64,000 bases of DNA from positions 186,001-250,000 of the forward strand of contig CAYUIE010000003.1 in assembly GCA_964444665.1 (NCBI GenBank), written 5' to 3'. The notes below the pieces were generated by a model. That model did no database searches, was not told the DNA's origin, and saw nothing but the letters and a program-made list of their open reading frames with translations. Both the position numbers and the translations under genes were made by a program. This DNA comes from CAYZTY01 sp964444665 (GTDB taxonomy: Bacteria > Planctomycetota > Phycisphaerae > Sedimentisphaerales > CAYZTY01). Shown piece by piece: positions 45,532 through 55,109 of this stretch. Position 1 is the stretch's first letter; the number at the start of each line of letters is the position of its first letter.

Positions 45532-46533
45532 TTATCTGTCGGCCCTAAATTCTTTCAGCTTCTGCAAAAGAAACTCGTTCAACTCCTTAAGGCCGGCACC
45601 TGTAACTGCCGAGATTGGAAAAATTTCGCCGCGAATTGTTTCTCTTAGCTCGGTCAGTGCTTTACCTTCCGAGTCAAGGTCGATTTTGTTCGCGACAATA
45701 AACTCAGGCTTTTGGGCCAGGGCTCCGCTGTAAAGTTCCAGCTCCTTACGGACGGCCTGATAATTTTCGGCAGGCTTCGAGCCGTCGAGCGGCATTACAT
45801 CAAGTATATGAACGATGATTCGAGTCCTCTCTATGTGGCGCAGGAACTCAAAGCCAAGGCCCGCACCCTTGTGAGCACCGTTAATCAGGCCCGGTATATC
45901 GGCCATTACAAACCGCCTAAAATCGGTCAATTCGACGATGCCGAGGACAGGCTCAAGTGTTGTGAACGGATAATCGGCGATTTTCGGCCTGGCGGCGGAA
46001 CATCGAGAGATAAGCGTGCTTTTCCCGGCATTGGGCAATCCGACCAGGCCAACATCAGCAATGAGCTTCAGCTCGAGCCTTATGTTTCTTTGCTGGCCGG
46101 GTTTGCCCTTCTGCCCGTATCGCGGTGTTTGATTTGTGGAAGTGGCGAAGGCTTTATTTCCCTTCCCCCCCCTGCCGCCGCGGCAAATACAGACCTTCAA
46201 ATCCGGCCGGTCAAGGTCTTTTAACATTACATCAAGCTCGTCATCATAAATTAGTGTGCCGGGAGGAACGCGTACAATAAGCTCGGCGCCATCTGCGCCA
46301 TGTTTGTTCCGGCCGGAGCCGGTCTTACCATTTTCAGCCACCCAGTGGTGCCTGCCGGCAAAATCCAACAGTGTATCGAGACCCTCGACAGCCTGAAAAT
46401 AAACGCTGCCGCCCTTTCCGCCGTCGCCGCCGTCAGGTCCGCCCTTTGGGATATATTTTTCCCGGCGGAAGCTGACGCAGCCGTCACCGCCATTACCAGC
46501 CTTTACCCATATATTTGCTTTGTCGATAAACAT
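45532..46533 (-). CDS. obgE: Obg-family GTPase (ObgE/CgtA)
   Basis: 333 residues; start at the ATG 46533, since the open frame upstream (to 46725) has no Obg-like sequence. N-terminal glycine-rich Obg fold (FIDKANIWVKAGNGGDGCVS, GGPDGGDGGKGGSVYFQA), then the G domain: GLPNAGKST, YPFTTLEPVLGIVE, DIPGLING, NKIDLDSEG, SAVTGAGLKEL. Acts in 50S ribosome assembly. No C-terminal OCT domain. Head of the operon with coaX and mnmE; divergent from prfB. Confidence 0.95.
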   Translation of the reverse strand: MFIDKANIWVKAGNGGDGCVSFRREKYIPKGGPDGGDGGKGGSVYFQAVEGLDTLLDFAGRHHWVAENGKTGSGRNKHGADGAELIVRVPPGTLIYDDELDVMLKDLDRPDLKVCICRGGRGGKGNKAFATSTNQTPRYGQKGKPGQQRNIRLELKLIADVGLVGLPNAGKSTLISRCSAARPKIADYPFTTLEPVLGIVELTDFRRFVMADIPGLINGAHKGAGLGFEFLRHIERTRIIVHILDVMPLDGSKPAENYQAVRKELELYSGALAQKPEFIVANKIDLDSEGKALTELRETIRGEIFPISAVTGAGLKELNEFLLQKLKEFRADR

Positions 46534-46709
46534 AGTTACACTTTTATTATAGCCGGCCAGGTTGCAATTAACAAAAACAAATAGGCGCTCAGCTATTGCA
46601 TCAGATAACGTTAGTGTCGTATTTTCCTTTTTTATAATGGTTCCGACGGTTATAATTGTTCCGGATTGGCCGAAGACAAAGGTTACGTCAAGAGTTATCA
46701 AAGCACCGA

Positions 46710-46738
46710 TTGCATAAATTGGCATAATCTGGTATAGA
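46710..46738 (+). promoter_or_regulatory. Sigma-70 promoter before prfB
   Basis: TTGCAT (46710-46715), 17 bases, TATAGA (46733-46738), about 37 bases before the prfB ATG. Confidence 0.55.
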
Positions 46739-46774
46739 GTTTAATTAACCAGAAGGGAATTGGGGCAATATATA

Positions 46775-47903
46775 ATGGAAACGGCAGAACTTAAATCGGC
46801 AATATCGAGTTTGCAGGCCCGGGTCCGAAAGGTCCGGGACTGGCTTTGACCTGCCTGGAAAAAGGACGCTGCGCTCAGAGTTAGAACGACGGATGGCACA
46901 GCCCGGATTCTGGGACAATCAGGACTCAGCGACAGCTTTAGTATCACAATTGAGCGCTATAAAATCTTTAATCGAACCGGCCGAAGAAATTATTCGCAGT
47001 ACGGATGAGTTAGCCGGGCTGTTTGAGTTGGCGGCGGCAGAGAAGGATTCCGGATTGATGGAACAGTTGGCAACCGACTTGGCCGAATTGGAAAAGAAAT
47101 GCGATGCTATAGAGCTTCAGGGGCTGTTGTCAGGCCCGGATGATATGAGAGGCTGCTTCTTCAGCATTCATGCCGGCGCAGGAGGGACAGAAAGCTGCGA
47201 CTGGGTAAATATGCTTCTGCGGATGTACACCCGTTATTTTGAGCAAAAGGGTTACAAGTATGAGGAGCTGGATTTGACGCCGGGTGAAGAAACAGGTATT
47301 CGGTCGCTGACGTTACGTGTAAGTGGGCCGTTTGCCTTTGGGAAACTCTCGTGCGAGATTGGAGTCCACAGGCTTGTGCGGATAAGCCCGTTCGACTCGC
47401 AAAGCCGTCGTCATACGAGTTTTGCAGCGGTTGACGTGATACCGGAATACGATGATGATGTTGATATTGAAATTAAAGATGAGGACCTGCGAGTCGACTT
47501 CTACCGTGCAAGTGGAGCAGGAGGACAACATGTGAATAAGACAAGCTCGGCGGTACGGATTGTACACGAGCCGAGCGGCCTTACAGTACAATGTCAAAAG
47601 GAAAGAAGCCAGCACAAGAACCGCGCTCAGGCAATGAAGATGCTGAAGGCCAGGCTGTATCGGCTGGAACAGCAGAAACGGGACGACGAGACAGCCAAGC
47701 TATACAGTCAGAAAGGCGAGATAGCATGGGGCAATCAGATACGCAGCTATGTTCTGCAGCCTTACCAAATGGTAAAAGACCACAGGACCGAGTTTCAAAG
47801 CGGAAACGTTTCGGCGGTACTTGACGGCGAGCTCGATGAATTCATAGAAAGTTACCTAAGACACAGAGCTGAGAAAAAACAAAAAGTTAAAAGGGAAAGT
47901 TAA
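46775..47903 (+). CDS. prfB: Peptide chain release factor 2, with +1 programmed frameshift
   Basis: The ATG at 46775 opens a 24-codon frame ending in CTT TGA C; skipping base 46847 joins 46775-46846 with 46848-47903 and yields 375 residues. The shifted product reads LDLPGKRTLRSELERR, then AQPGFWDN, the normal RF2 N-terminus. Specificity tripeptide SPF (VRISPFDSQ) and catalytic GGQ (SGAGGQHVNKTSS) are present; releases peptides at UAA and UGA. Read without the shift, the second frame begins at 46893 and looks truncated. First gene of prfB - pepA - folE. Confidence 0.95.
46844..46850 (+). promoter_or_regulatory. RF2 programmed +1 frameshift site
   Basis: CTTTGAC, the conserved slippery sequence with in-frame UGA, preceded by CGGGA that can pair with the anti-Shine-Dalgarno and push the ribosome forward. 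Low RF2 slows UGA recognition and favours the shift, so RF2 controls its own level. Confidence 0.88.
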
Positions 47904-47904
47904 A

Positions 47905-49449
47905 ATGAAGCAAATCATCGAAGTTAACGTGAAAACAAATAAAGCAGAGGCCTCTCAATACAAAGCCGACATTCTGGCGATTGGTTTGTATTCCGATATA
48001 AATAAACTCGACAAGCTATGCGCAGGCTTAGACAGTAAGCTTGGTGGCTCCATTAGGAGAGTGCTGGATTTGGGTGACTTTAAGGGCAAAAAGCAAACAA
48101 GCAACCTCATTTATACGGCAGACGACATTGCAGCTAAAAGAGTGCTGCTGGTGGGGCTGGGCGAGAAAAAAGCAGCAACAATTGATACGATTCGAAGAGC
48201 TTCCGCACTCGCGACAAACCAAGCCGTTAATATGAAATTAAAGACCATTGGACTAGCAATCCACCAAGCCTTCGGGAACAAGTTTCAGGCCGAGCAAACG
48301 GGACAGGCAACGGCGGAAGGAGCTTACCTCGGGGCCTTTCGCTATGATGAATTCGTCACTAAAGAGGATAATGGACGACCTAAAACACTAACCGCTGAGC
48401 TGGTGGATTCTAACCCGGTAAAGCTAAAAAAATTAAACAAAGGAGTTTCCACCGGTGCTATAATCGGTAGAGCGCAAAATTATGCCAGGACACTGGCTAA
48501 CCGTCCCGGCAACGTCATTAATCCGGAAACATTGGCCTCAGAGGCAAAGAAACTTACGCGAAGTCTGCCGGGCGTTAGTTGCACAGTTCTCGAGGATAAA
48601 CAATTAGCAACCAAGAAAATGGGGGGTATCTTAGCCGTAGGCTCAGGTTCGAAAAATAAACCCCGATTGATAATTTTAAAATACAATCCTGTGAGTAAAT
48701 CCGCTTCCAACAAGCCTACAGTCGGGTTAGTCGGCAAGGCAATAACATTCGATTCCGGCGGTATCAGCATAAAACCATCAGCTCATATGGACCAGATGAA
48801 GCTGGATAAGTGCGGTGGGATTGCCGTGATGGCTACTATAAAAGCGGCTGCAGAACTCCGACTCGGCCTTAGAGTTACAGGAATAGTGCCCGCGGCGGAA
48901 AACCTGCCCAGCGGCACAAGCTACCGGCCGGGCGACATTATAAACACTTACAGCGGCAAAACGGTTGAGGTACAAAATACGGATGCAGAGGGAAGAATGA
49001 TACTTTGCGACGCTCTGGCATACGCAGCGGAGCAAAAGTGTGAACCAATCATTGACCTTGCGACACTGACCGGGGCGTGCGTAGTAGCGCTGGGAAATTA
49101 TATGGCGGGATTGATGGGTAATGATGAGAAACTTATAAAACAGCTCGAGAAGGCGGGCAAAGAAAGCGGTGAGAAACTCTGGCCTATGCCGAGTGGTGAA
49201 GAGTACCTGGCGGAAATGAAAAGCAAGATTGCCGATTTGAAAAACATCGGCAGTAAATGGGGCGGGGCCTGTACGGCAGCGGCATTCCTGAGCCAGTTCG
49301 TGAACAAGACAAAGTGGGCCCATATCGATATGGCGGGAATGATGGATATTAACAATCCCGACAAGACACTCACGGCAGAAGGAGCAAGCGGATTCGGTGT
49401 TCGATTGCTCAGCTCATACCTTATCGGACTAATGAAAAAAAGGTCTTAG
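47905..49449 (+). CDS. pepA: Leucyl aminopeptidase (M17)
   Basis: 514 residues, cytosolic hexameric dinuclear metallopeptidase. The C-terminal catalytic domain has VGKAITFDSGGISIKP and the family signature NTDAEGRMILCDALAYA (Asp and Glu metal ligands), followed by DLATLTGACVVALG. The N-terminal domain is less conserved. Starts one base after the prfB stop, so it is co-translated with it. Confidence 0.95.
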   Translation: MKQIIEVNVKTNKAEASQYKADILAIGLYSDINKLDKLCAGLDSKLGGSIRRVLDLGDFKGKKQTSNLIYTADDIAAKRVLLVGLGEKKAATIDTIRRASALATNQAVNMKLKTIGLAIHQAFGNKFQAEQTGQATAEGAYLGAFRYDEFVTKEDNGRPKTLTAELVDSNPVKLKKLNKGVSTGAIIGRAQNYARTLANRPGNVINPETLASEAKKLTRSLPGVSCTVLEDKQLATKKMGGILAVGSGSKNKPRLIILKYNPVSKSASNKPTVGLVGKAITFDSGGISIKPSAHMDQMKLDKCGGIAVMATIKAAAELRLGLRVTGIVPAAENLPSGTSYRPGDIINTYSGKTVEVQNTDAEGRMILCDALAYAAEQKCEPIIDLATLTGACVVALGNYMAGLMGNDEKLIKQLEKAGKESGEKLWPMPSGEEYLAEMKSKIADLKNIGSKWGGACTAAAFLSQFVNKTKWAHIDMAGMMDINNPDKTLTAEGASGFGVRLLSSYLIGLMKKRS

Positions 49450-49468
49450 GGAATAAAAGGATAAGAGG

Positions 49469-50059
49469 ATGGAATCACAAAAGAAAACAAATATAGATAT
49501 CGAGAGAATCAAAAAGGCCGTCACAGAAATAATCGAAGCGGTCGGCGAAAATGTCGAACGCAAAGGATTAAAAAACACGCCCCGCCGGGTAGCAATGATG
49601 TATGAGGAGCTTCTTGGAGGACTTAATGAAAAGCCAGAAAAATACCTGGAGACGGTTTTCAAGGAAAAATATGACGAGATAGTTTTACTGCGCGATATAT
49701 CTTTTTACAGTGTTTGTGAACATCACCTGATGCCGTTCATCGGAATGGCCCACGTCGCGTATATGCCAACCGGTTCCGTTGTTGGTGTAAGTAAACTGGC
49801 TCGCATTGTAGACTGCTTCGCGCGAAGACTGCAACTTCAGGAACGCCTCACAGTACAGATAGCCGATTTTCTGATGGACAACATCAAGCCTAAAGGAGTA
49901 GCGGTCGTACTGGAAGCGTCGCACAGTTGTATGACAATTCGCGGAATAAAAAAACCGGGCTCCGCAATGGTAACCAGCGCGCTTCGTGGGATATTCAAGA
50001 GCGACCCGCGAAGCAGAAGTGAGGTACTAAGCCTGATGCATGTTAACAGTCAAAAATGA
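49469..50059 (+). CDS. folE: GTP cyclohydrolase I
   Basis: 196 residues. Opens GTP to 7,8-dihydroneopterin triphosphate, the entry to folate and to queuosine/tetrahydropterin. Zinc and catalytic blocks: FYSVCEHHLMPFIGMAHVAY (Cys and His) and EASHSCMTIRGIKKPGS (second zinc Cys). Also KLARIVDCFARRLQLQERLT. Folate supply feeds the methyl-THF used by AcsE. AGGATAAGAGG precedes the ATG; 19 bases after pepA; followed by a terminator. Confidence 0.96.
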   Translation: MESQKKTNIDIERIKKAVTEIIEAVGENVERKGLKNTPRRVAMMYEELLGGLNEKPEKYLETVFKEKYDEIVLLRDISFYSVCEHHLMPFIGMAHVAYMPTGSVVGVSKLARIVDCFARRLQLQERLTVQIADFLMDNIKPKGVAVVLEASHSCMTIRGIKKPGSAMVTSALRGIFKSDPRSRSEVLSLMHVNSQK

Positions 50060-50077
50060 GAAACAAATCAGCAAAAT

Positions 50078-50116
50078 AAAAAGAAAACCCAAGGTGGTTT
50101 TCCTCTTTTAATTTTT
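50078..50116 (+). terminator. Intrinsic terminator of prfB-pepA-folE
   Basis: GAAAACC (50083-50089), six-base loop, GGTTTTC (50096-50102), then a T-rich tail. The A-rich 5' flank lets it work in both directions. Confidence 0.75.
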
Positions 50117-50137
50117 ACATTCTATATTTGAATTAGT

Positions 50138-50944
50138 ATGCACAAGCTGGCCAGAGAAATCAGGTTTTCAATAAATCCTTTCTCGTTACACGCGGATGAT
50201 GGATTCAATTCGTATGCGTCGAAGCCGACGTCCGAAGGGCTGTCGTTTTACTTCGGCCTTTGGGTGGAAGTAAGCGGTCAGGCCGACCCGGCTACTGGCT
50301 TCGTTGTTAACGTGTCGGATATCGACAAGGCCGTTCGCAAATACGCGGCACCGATTCTCAGCCGAATAATAAGAGAATCTTTTAAGAGCCGCCGGGACCT
50401 TTCGCTTGTGGATATAGTTGGATTCCTGAAAAACGCCTGGCGAGAACTTCAGGATAAGTTTGCACCGGCGCACTTGAGTAGATTGTGCCTGGAATTAAAT
50501 CCATTCAGGAAAATAGCAGTTGATTCGGAGGACTGCAAAGTGGTTTATTTTAGTGAGAAATTTGAATTTGCCGCGGGGCATAAACTATGGAATGAAGAAT
50601 TTTCCAATGAGCGTAATATAGAGCTGTTCGGCAAGTGTGCCAACCCGGCCGGGCACGGACATAACTATATTATAGAGGTTACGGTTAAAGGGCCTATAGA
50701 GCAGGACGGCCATAGTGCGGGAGAATTTGAAAAAATTGTCGAGGAGGCATTTATCAAGCTTGTCGACCACAAGAACCTGAATGTCGATGTGGCAGGATTT
50801 GAAAATATCAATCCTACGGTTGAAAATATCACCGCCTTTGCCTGGAGTAAACTCATGGGACAATTCGGGAAAAGGCAGCTGCATTGTGTGACTATCTGGG
50901 AGACGGACCGGACATACTGCTCTTACTACGGCAGTGACTCGTGA
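50138..50944 (+). CDS. Tandem 6-pyruvoyl-tetrahydropterin synthase/QueD-fold protein
   Basis: 268 residues. The C-terminal half (from about residue 140) is a complete PTPS/QueD domain: zinc His in FAAGHKLWN and AGHGHNYIIEV, Cys in FGKCANPAG, DHKNLNVD, NPTVENITAFAW and VTIWETDRTYCS. The N-terminal half (residues 1-125) has the PTPS strand-helix plan (FYFGLWVEVSGQADPATGFV, VNVSDIDKAVRKYAAPIL) without zinc ligands. It thus resembles a fused pair with one dead domain. Acts on the FolE product; queuosine or pterin branch cannot be decided. No ribosome binding site; a TATATT ten bases before the ATG suggests a leaderless transcript. Confidence 0.85.
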   Translation: MHKLAREIRFSINPFSLHADDGFNSYASKPTSEGLSFYFGLWVEVSGQADPATGFVVNVSDIDKAVRKYAAPILSRIIRESFKSRRDLSLVDIVGFLKNAWRELQDKFAPAHLSRLCLELNPFRKIAVDSEDCKVVYFSEKFEFAAGHKLWNEEFSNERNIELFGKCANPAGHGHNYIIEVTVKGPIEQDGHSAGEFEKIVEEAFIKLVDHKNLNVDVAGFENINPTVENITAFAWSKLMGQFGKRQLHCVTIWETDRTYCSYYGSDS

Positions 50945-51107
50945 ATCGTATCTCATCGGGAAAAAAGCTTTACCATGCTGATTTTTATAGTATAGCCGTT
51001 TCACTCATAACCAGGCCTGATAAGGCTGTTGTGAACAGCGGACAACCGGTATAATACCTTCTCTACTCGCGGCCCAGGAAGCAACTGCCAGTCAGAGAAT
51101 TTCAAAA

Positions 51108-51180
<73 letters not shown>

Positions 51181-51433
51181 AATAACATCATACCCCCCTG
51201 CTTCCCGGCCTAACAGAGTGCCCAGAAAAATAAAACACTACCGCAAAAAAACAAGGTATGCAAGAAAATAAATGTTACCAAATAGCTGATTTTCGTAAAG
51301 CCAAATGCCAAAATAGAGATCGCTATAATTAATTAGAAATAGCCGGATTAGACGGGGCTTGGCTTAAATAAATGCGAAGAAATCAATATATGAGTCCGGT
51401 CTGAAACAGATATTATAAAGCGATTGTGGTCTT

Positions 51434-52066
51434 TTATTTTGATTCTGCTGAATTAGATAATACCTGGGCAGACCTTATTGCTCGCGATAAACCGGGGATT
51501 ATTGCTGTAATTTTATTTAATTCATCAGCACTAAGTTCCTTCTGCGCGGAGCGATAAACGAGCATAAAGCCAACACTATTACCACCCTGAGACAAAGGAA
51601 CACCGGCAAAAGTAACTTTGTTTAATACCGACAAATTACCCTGAAGGCCCATAGTAAACATATCTTCGGCTAAACAGAGTTTATAGAAATTACTAACGTT
51701 TCTGACAAGTTCAGCAGTAAAAATTTCTCCAAATTGCCCAGCATCTATGCCCACAGGTTTTTCGGACTCGAAAATGTGTATCTGAAAATTGTGACCATCA
51801 AGTAGAAAAAAACCAACGCTTGCATCGGAAATAGCACTCTGAATAGCTTGTGCTGTTGCCCGCAGAATGGCAGTTAAATCGGTCAGGCCAACCACGACTT
51901 CATAGAAATCAACAACAAAGCTGAGCATCTGCAGTCTGGTAATAAAATCTCGCTGGGCGGTAATAATATCATTGCACAATATATCTATTTTCTTGGCCTG
52001 TGCCCGTCGAACTTTATTCAGCTTCCGTAGATATAAACGTAATCTTTTATGTCGTTGATTTTCCAA
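51434..52066 (-). CDS. GAF-domain-like sensor protein
   Basis: 210 residues from the TTG at 52066 (AAGGAG ten bases upstream); the frame is open to another TTG at 52117, which would lie inside a hairpin. A basic helical head (QRHKRLRLYLRKLNKVRR) leads by coiled coil into a GAF-type fold (residues about 70-200): LTDLTAILRATAQAIQSAI, ASVGFFLLDGHNFQIHIFE, VLNKVTFAGVPLSQGG, VGFMLVYRSAQKELS. No output domain. Third in the signalling operon; probably a small-ligand or redox sensor that feeds the kinase, but ligand unknown. Confidence 0.72.
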   Translation of the reverse strand: MENQRHKRLRLYLRKLNKVRRAQAKKIDILCNDIITAQRDFITRLQMLSFVVDFYEVVVGLTDLTAILRATAQAIQSAISDASVGFFLLDGHNFQIHIFESEKPVGIDAGQFGEIFTAELVRNVSNFYKLCLAEDMFTMGLQGNLSVLNKVTFAGVPLSQGGNSVGFMLVYRSAQKELSADELNKITAIIPGLSRAIRSAQVLSNSAESK

Positions 52067-52083
52067 TCCAGACTCACTCCTTG

Positions 52084-52109
52084 AGAGAGCCCCTTCTGAA
52101 AGGCTCTCT
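52084..52109 (-). promoter_or_regulatory. Perfect hairpin before the GAF gene
   Basis: AGAGAGCC (52084-52091) pairs with GGCTCTCT (52102-52109) across a ten-base loop. It lies between the kinase and GAF genes, without a T-run, so a processing or translation-control element is likelier than a terminator. Confidence 0.4.
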
Positions 52110-52291
52110 AAAAGCAATTTCGACCCTCTCAGCCACAGTCTTTAAGGGCCTCTAAAGCCTTTTGAGGGCATAATCTTCCAGCCCTATAAACTGCCGATTA
52201 TTCCGATTATTAATCACTAAAAGGTTTCAGGATAATTCTCAGGAGGCTGAGAGCATGAAAATAGCTTTCCAGTACTTCACCGTTTTCGGAC

Positions 52292-54526
52292 TTATTTTCG
52301 GGGCAGAAGTACAGTTACTATTGTTCCACTGCCCTGCCGACTTGCCAAACGCAAGGAACCTTTGTTCAACTGCAGAACTCGATATGCATATGCAAGGCCC
52401 ATGCCCCTTCTACGGCCTGCCGGCCTGTCCGAAAAGAAAGGCTTTGTGGCCTTCTGTAAAACCTCGGCGCTCATACCGCAACCGAAATCCGTGATTTGCA
52501 ACCTGACAAAATCTCCTGATTCATCGCAGGCACCAATAATCCTGATAGGTCCCCTGCCACCAGGATACGAATCAAGCGCATTCGAAAGGATTTTGACGAA
52601 TGCAGATACCACCTGCCGGGAATCAATGAAAACATTCCCGATGTCATCAAGATTTTTTACCTGAACCTCAAGCGACTCGGTCTTGTACTCCTTAGCTGTC
52701 TCTTTTATTGCCTGTTTAAGTAGCTGTCTTACGCTGCTGGTCGTGGGAGCTGGTGGCAACGGGCGGGCATAATTGACTAAATCAACAATAATCTCTGAGA
52801 TTTCCTTCGTTTTCTCCTGAATCTGGCTGAGTATGCGTTTTTTCTCAGGGTCGGCCTCGGTTTTGGCAAGCAACTGAACTCGGCCGGATATTACCGCAAG
52901 TGGATTATTCAACTCGTGGGCCGCCCCGGAAGCCATTTCAGCCAAACCCGCCAGCGACTCAGACTCTATAGCGGCCCATCGTTCCTGCCGGACCCGTCCA
53001 AGAAACTCGGCAAATCGTTCGGAAAGACGAGCCTGCTGCTCACACCACAACCCAAGCGAAATAACAGCCGCACCAACCGAAGCCACTGTAGAAAAACCAG
53101 CCAGGCGATTCTCCAGCGCAATCGGATAGCGCTGCTCAAAAACAATAGCGCCAATTGCCCTGCCTTCTTTTAGCAATGGTGCTATTTTTGCCTTGCTTGA
53201 ATTGAAAGGTATTTCCGTCTGCTCGAATAACCAGCCGGCACACTCAGAAGCATCCAAAATGGCAAAGTTTTCTTGCAGCCGGGTAGGTATGGCAGAGAAA
53301 CCCTCCGGCAGCTTAAGTATAAATGATTCTGCGAAACCCGACTCGTTAATTGCAACTGCCTCGAAAAATTGTTTCTGCTGAGCATCGAGAAGATAAATAC
53401 AAACCGGACCGGTTTGATAAAACTTTTGCCACCGGACAGCGAATTTTTCTGCAACTTCGGTCGTGGTCATTTCAGGTCTGACTGAAGTTAAAAAGTCGGT
53501 TACCAAATTAAGATGAGCCAAATCGCCCATCAATTTTCGGTTTTCCATTGAAAGTTTCGTATTGTCTCCGGAGAGCTGAACAGATTTACTACGTATAGTA
53601 TCACAATAGGAGGCTAAAGAACCGTGGGCATCAAGACCCAGCACCCGACTTCTCTGCATAACTTCCTCATCGAGCTTTTCGCGCATCTGTCTTATTTGCT
53701 CGCCGCTTAATGAAAGAGACTCGGCCGTGCGGGAAATTGCTTCACCTGTAAAATCATAACTGCCCGATTCGCCTATGTTGGCTTCATGAGCGATTAAATC
53801 CGCCAGGTATACAAGAAGACTAATCTTACATAGCGGCAAACTCTTAGAAATCGTTTCAGTATCACTATGATGCAGCCAGATGGCAAAAACCACCTCAGCC
53901 GGCAGATGCCACTTTTCGGCCAGATGCTTTCCAATTACCGTGTGGTCAAAACTTAAATACTTTTGTTCTACGATAGAGGAGCATAGACCTTGTGTTTTTG
54001 CTTCATTCACAATACGTTCAAAACTCTTCGGCATCACCTCGGCCAGGGCCAGTTTGCCGATGTCATGAAGAAGCCCTGCTGAAAACGCCAGCTGCCAATC
54101 CGATTCCGGCAAAAAATACTCGGCAATACTCTTAGTGCAACACGCTACTGCAAGCGAGTGAAAAGCAAGTTGCTTGTGGGACAGAATTCGGTCTCTATCA
54201 GTCTCACGGTTATCAATCTCAAAGACCTTCACGGATAAGGCCGCCTCACGCATAACCTCGAGAGGTAAGGCAAAAACAGCTTCACGGACCGATGGTCTTG
54301 CTTCGGCAAAACGAACACCTTGCGTATGTGCCAATGAAAGAACTTTTATGCTTAGCGCTGGATCAGATTCTACAATCTGGGCCACAATTTCCGGACTTGA
54401 AAGTTGTGATAATAATTGCGTTATTACGGCGGGCAAAGTAGCAAGCGTATTCAAACGACGAACAATCATCTCAATACGGCGACTTGCTACTGCTTTCGAA
54501 GTGAACTGTTCCATCAGTTTTATCAA
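52292..54526 (-). CDS. HDOD-GAF histidine kinase
   Basis: 744 residues. N-terminal HDOD domain (residues about 15-215: LATLPAVITQLLSQLSSPE, FSAGLLHDIGKLALAEV, AIWLHHSD), a helical linker, a GAF-type sensor (about 330-500), then HisKA with the phospho-His in AAHELNNPLAVI and an HATPase domain (KILSNALDSYPGG, ITDFGCGMS, RGMGLAYAYRVLQL). HDOD domains are normally free or fused to outputs; as a kinase input it suggests sensing of a metabolite or nucleotide. TTG start, with GAGG nearby; ATG at 54514 is the alternative. Eight bases downstream of its likely partner regulator. Confidence 0.9.
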   Translation of the reverse strand: MIKLMEQFTSKAVASRRIEMIVRRLNTLATLPAVITQLLSQLSSPEIVAQIVESDPALSIKVLSLAHTQGVRFAEARPSVREAVFALPLEVMREAALSVKVFEIDNRETDRDRILSHKQLAFHSLAVACCTKSIAEYFLPESDWQLAFSAGLLHDIGKLALAEVMPKSFERIVNEAKTQGLCSSIVEQKYLSFDHTVIGKHLAEKWHLPAEVVFAIWLHHSDTETISKSLPLCKISLLVYLADLIAHEANIGESGSYDFTGEAISRTAESLSLSGEQIRQMREKLDEEVMQRSRVLGLDAHGSLASYCDTIRSKSVQLSGDNTKLSMENRKLMGDLAHLNLVTDFLTSVRPEMTTTEVAEKFAVRWQKFYQTGPVCIYLLDAQQKQFFEAVAINESGFAESFILKLPEGFSAIPTRLQENFAILDASECAGWLFEQTEIPFNSSKAKIAPLLKEGRAIGAIVFEQRYPIALENRLAGFSTVASVGAAVISLGLWCEQQARLSERFAEFLGRVRQERWAAIESESLAGLAEMASGAAHELNNPLAVISGRVQLLAKTEADPEKKRILSQIQEKTKEISEIIVDLVNYARPLPPAPTTSSVRQLLKQAIKETAKEYKTESLEVQVKNLDDIGNVFIDSRQVVSAFVKILSNALDSYPGGRGPIRIIGACDESGDFVRLQITDFGCGMSAEVLQKATKPFFSDRPAGRRRGMGLAYAYRVLQLNKGSLRLASRQGSGTIVTVLLPRK

Positions 54527-54533
54527 TGCCCCC

Positions 54534-55109
54534 TCAGTCCATTTCTAAAATGCCTGTAATTCTTTCAACCACTTCAGTAATATTAAATGGTTTTCTTATG
54601 AAATCGACGGCACCTGATTTTAAGAGCTCTTCAATCTCGCTCTGATTGACTACGCCACTAATTATAATTATCTTTGTGTTCTCAAAGGCTGGGTTGCTTC
54701 GGATTGTTCTGCAAACTACATTCCCATTGACATCCGGCAGCATATAATCCAGGATTATTAGCTCCGGATGAAATTGCTGAGTCAAAACTCCTGCCTCATA
54801 TCCTGTCTCTGCAGCTTTAACATCGAACCTACCATCACGAATCAGAATATCAACCATAAGTTCCACAATTTCCCTGTCATCATCTACAATAAGCACTTTT
54901 CTCTTACCTGTTTCAAGCTCATCCAAAGGTATGTCATTTTCTTTCATAAATTTTAATAAGCTCTCACGAGGTATTCTGCGAAACTTTGAACCTGGAACTT
55001 TGAATCCTTGTAGCTTACCAGCGTCAAAACACCGAATAATGGTCTGCTGACTAACTTTGCAAATCCTTGCAGCTTCACCCGTTGTAAACAAGTCTTTATT
55101 CCTGTTCAT
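54534..55109 (-). CDS. Response regulator with N-terminal excisionase/BldC-type HTH
   Basis: 191 residues. Residues 1-60 are a small winged HTH of the excisionase/MerR-like kind (LFTTGEAARICKVSQQTIIR, LQGFKVPGSKFRRIPRESLL). Residues about 70-190 are a receiver with all key residues (VLIVDDDREIV, phospho-Asp in LIILDYMLPDVNG, Ser in IIIISGV, Lys in DFIRKPFN). The DNA-binding domain comes first, the reverse of the usual order. Cognate partner is probably the HDOD kinase eight bases downstream. Confidence 0.9.
   Translation of the reverse strand: MNRNKDLFTTGEAARICKVSQQTIIRCFDAGKLQGFKVPGSKFRRIPRESLLKFMKENDIPLDELETGKRKVLIVDDDREIVELMVDILIRDGRFDVKAAETGYEAGVLTQQFHPELIILDYMLPDVNGNVVCRTIRSNPAFENTKIIIISGVVNQSEIEELLKSGAVDFIRKPFNITEVVERITGILEMD

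Noticed and set aside
46534..46725. 64-residue N-terminal extension of ObgE
   Set aside because: Upstream sequence has no Obg character and the family starts at the ATG at 46533.
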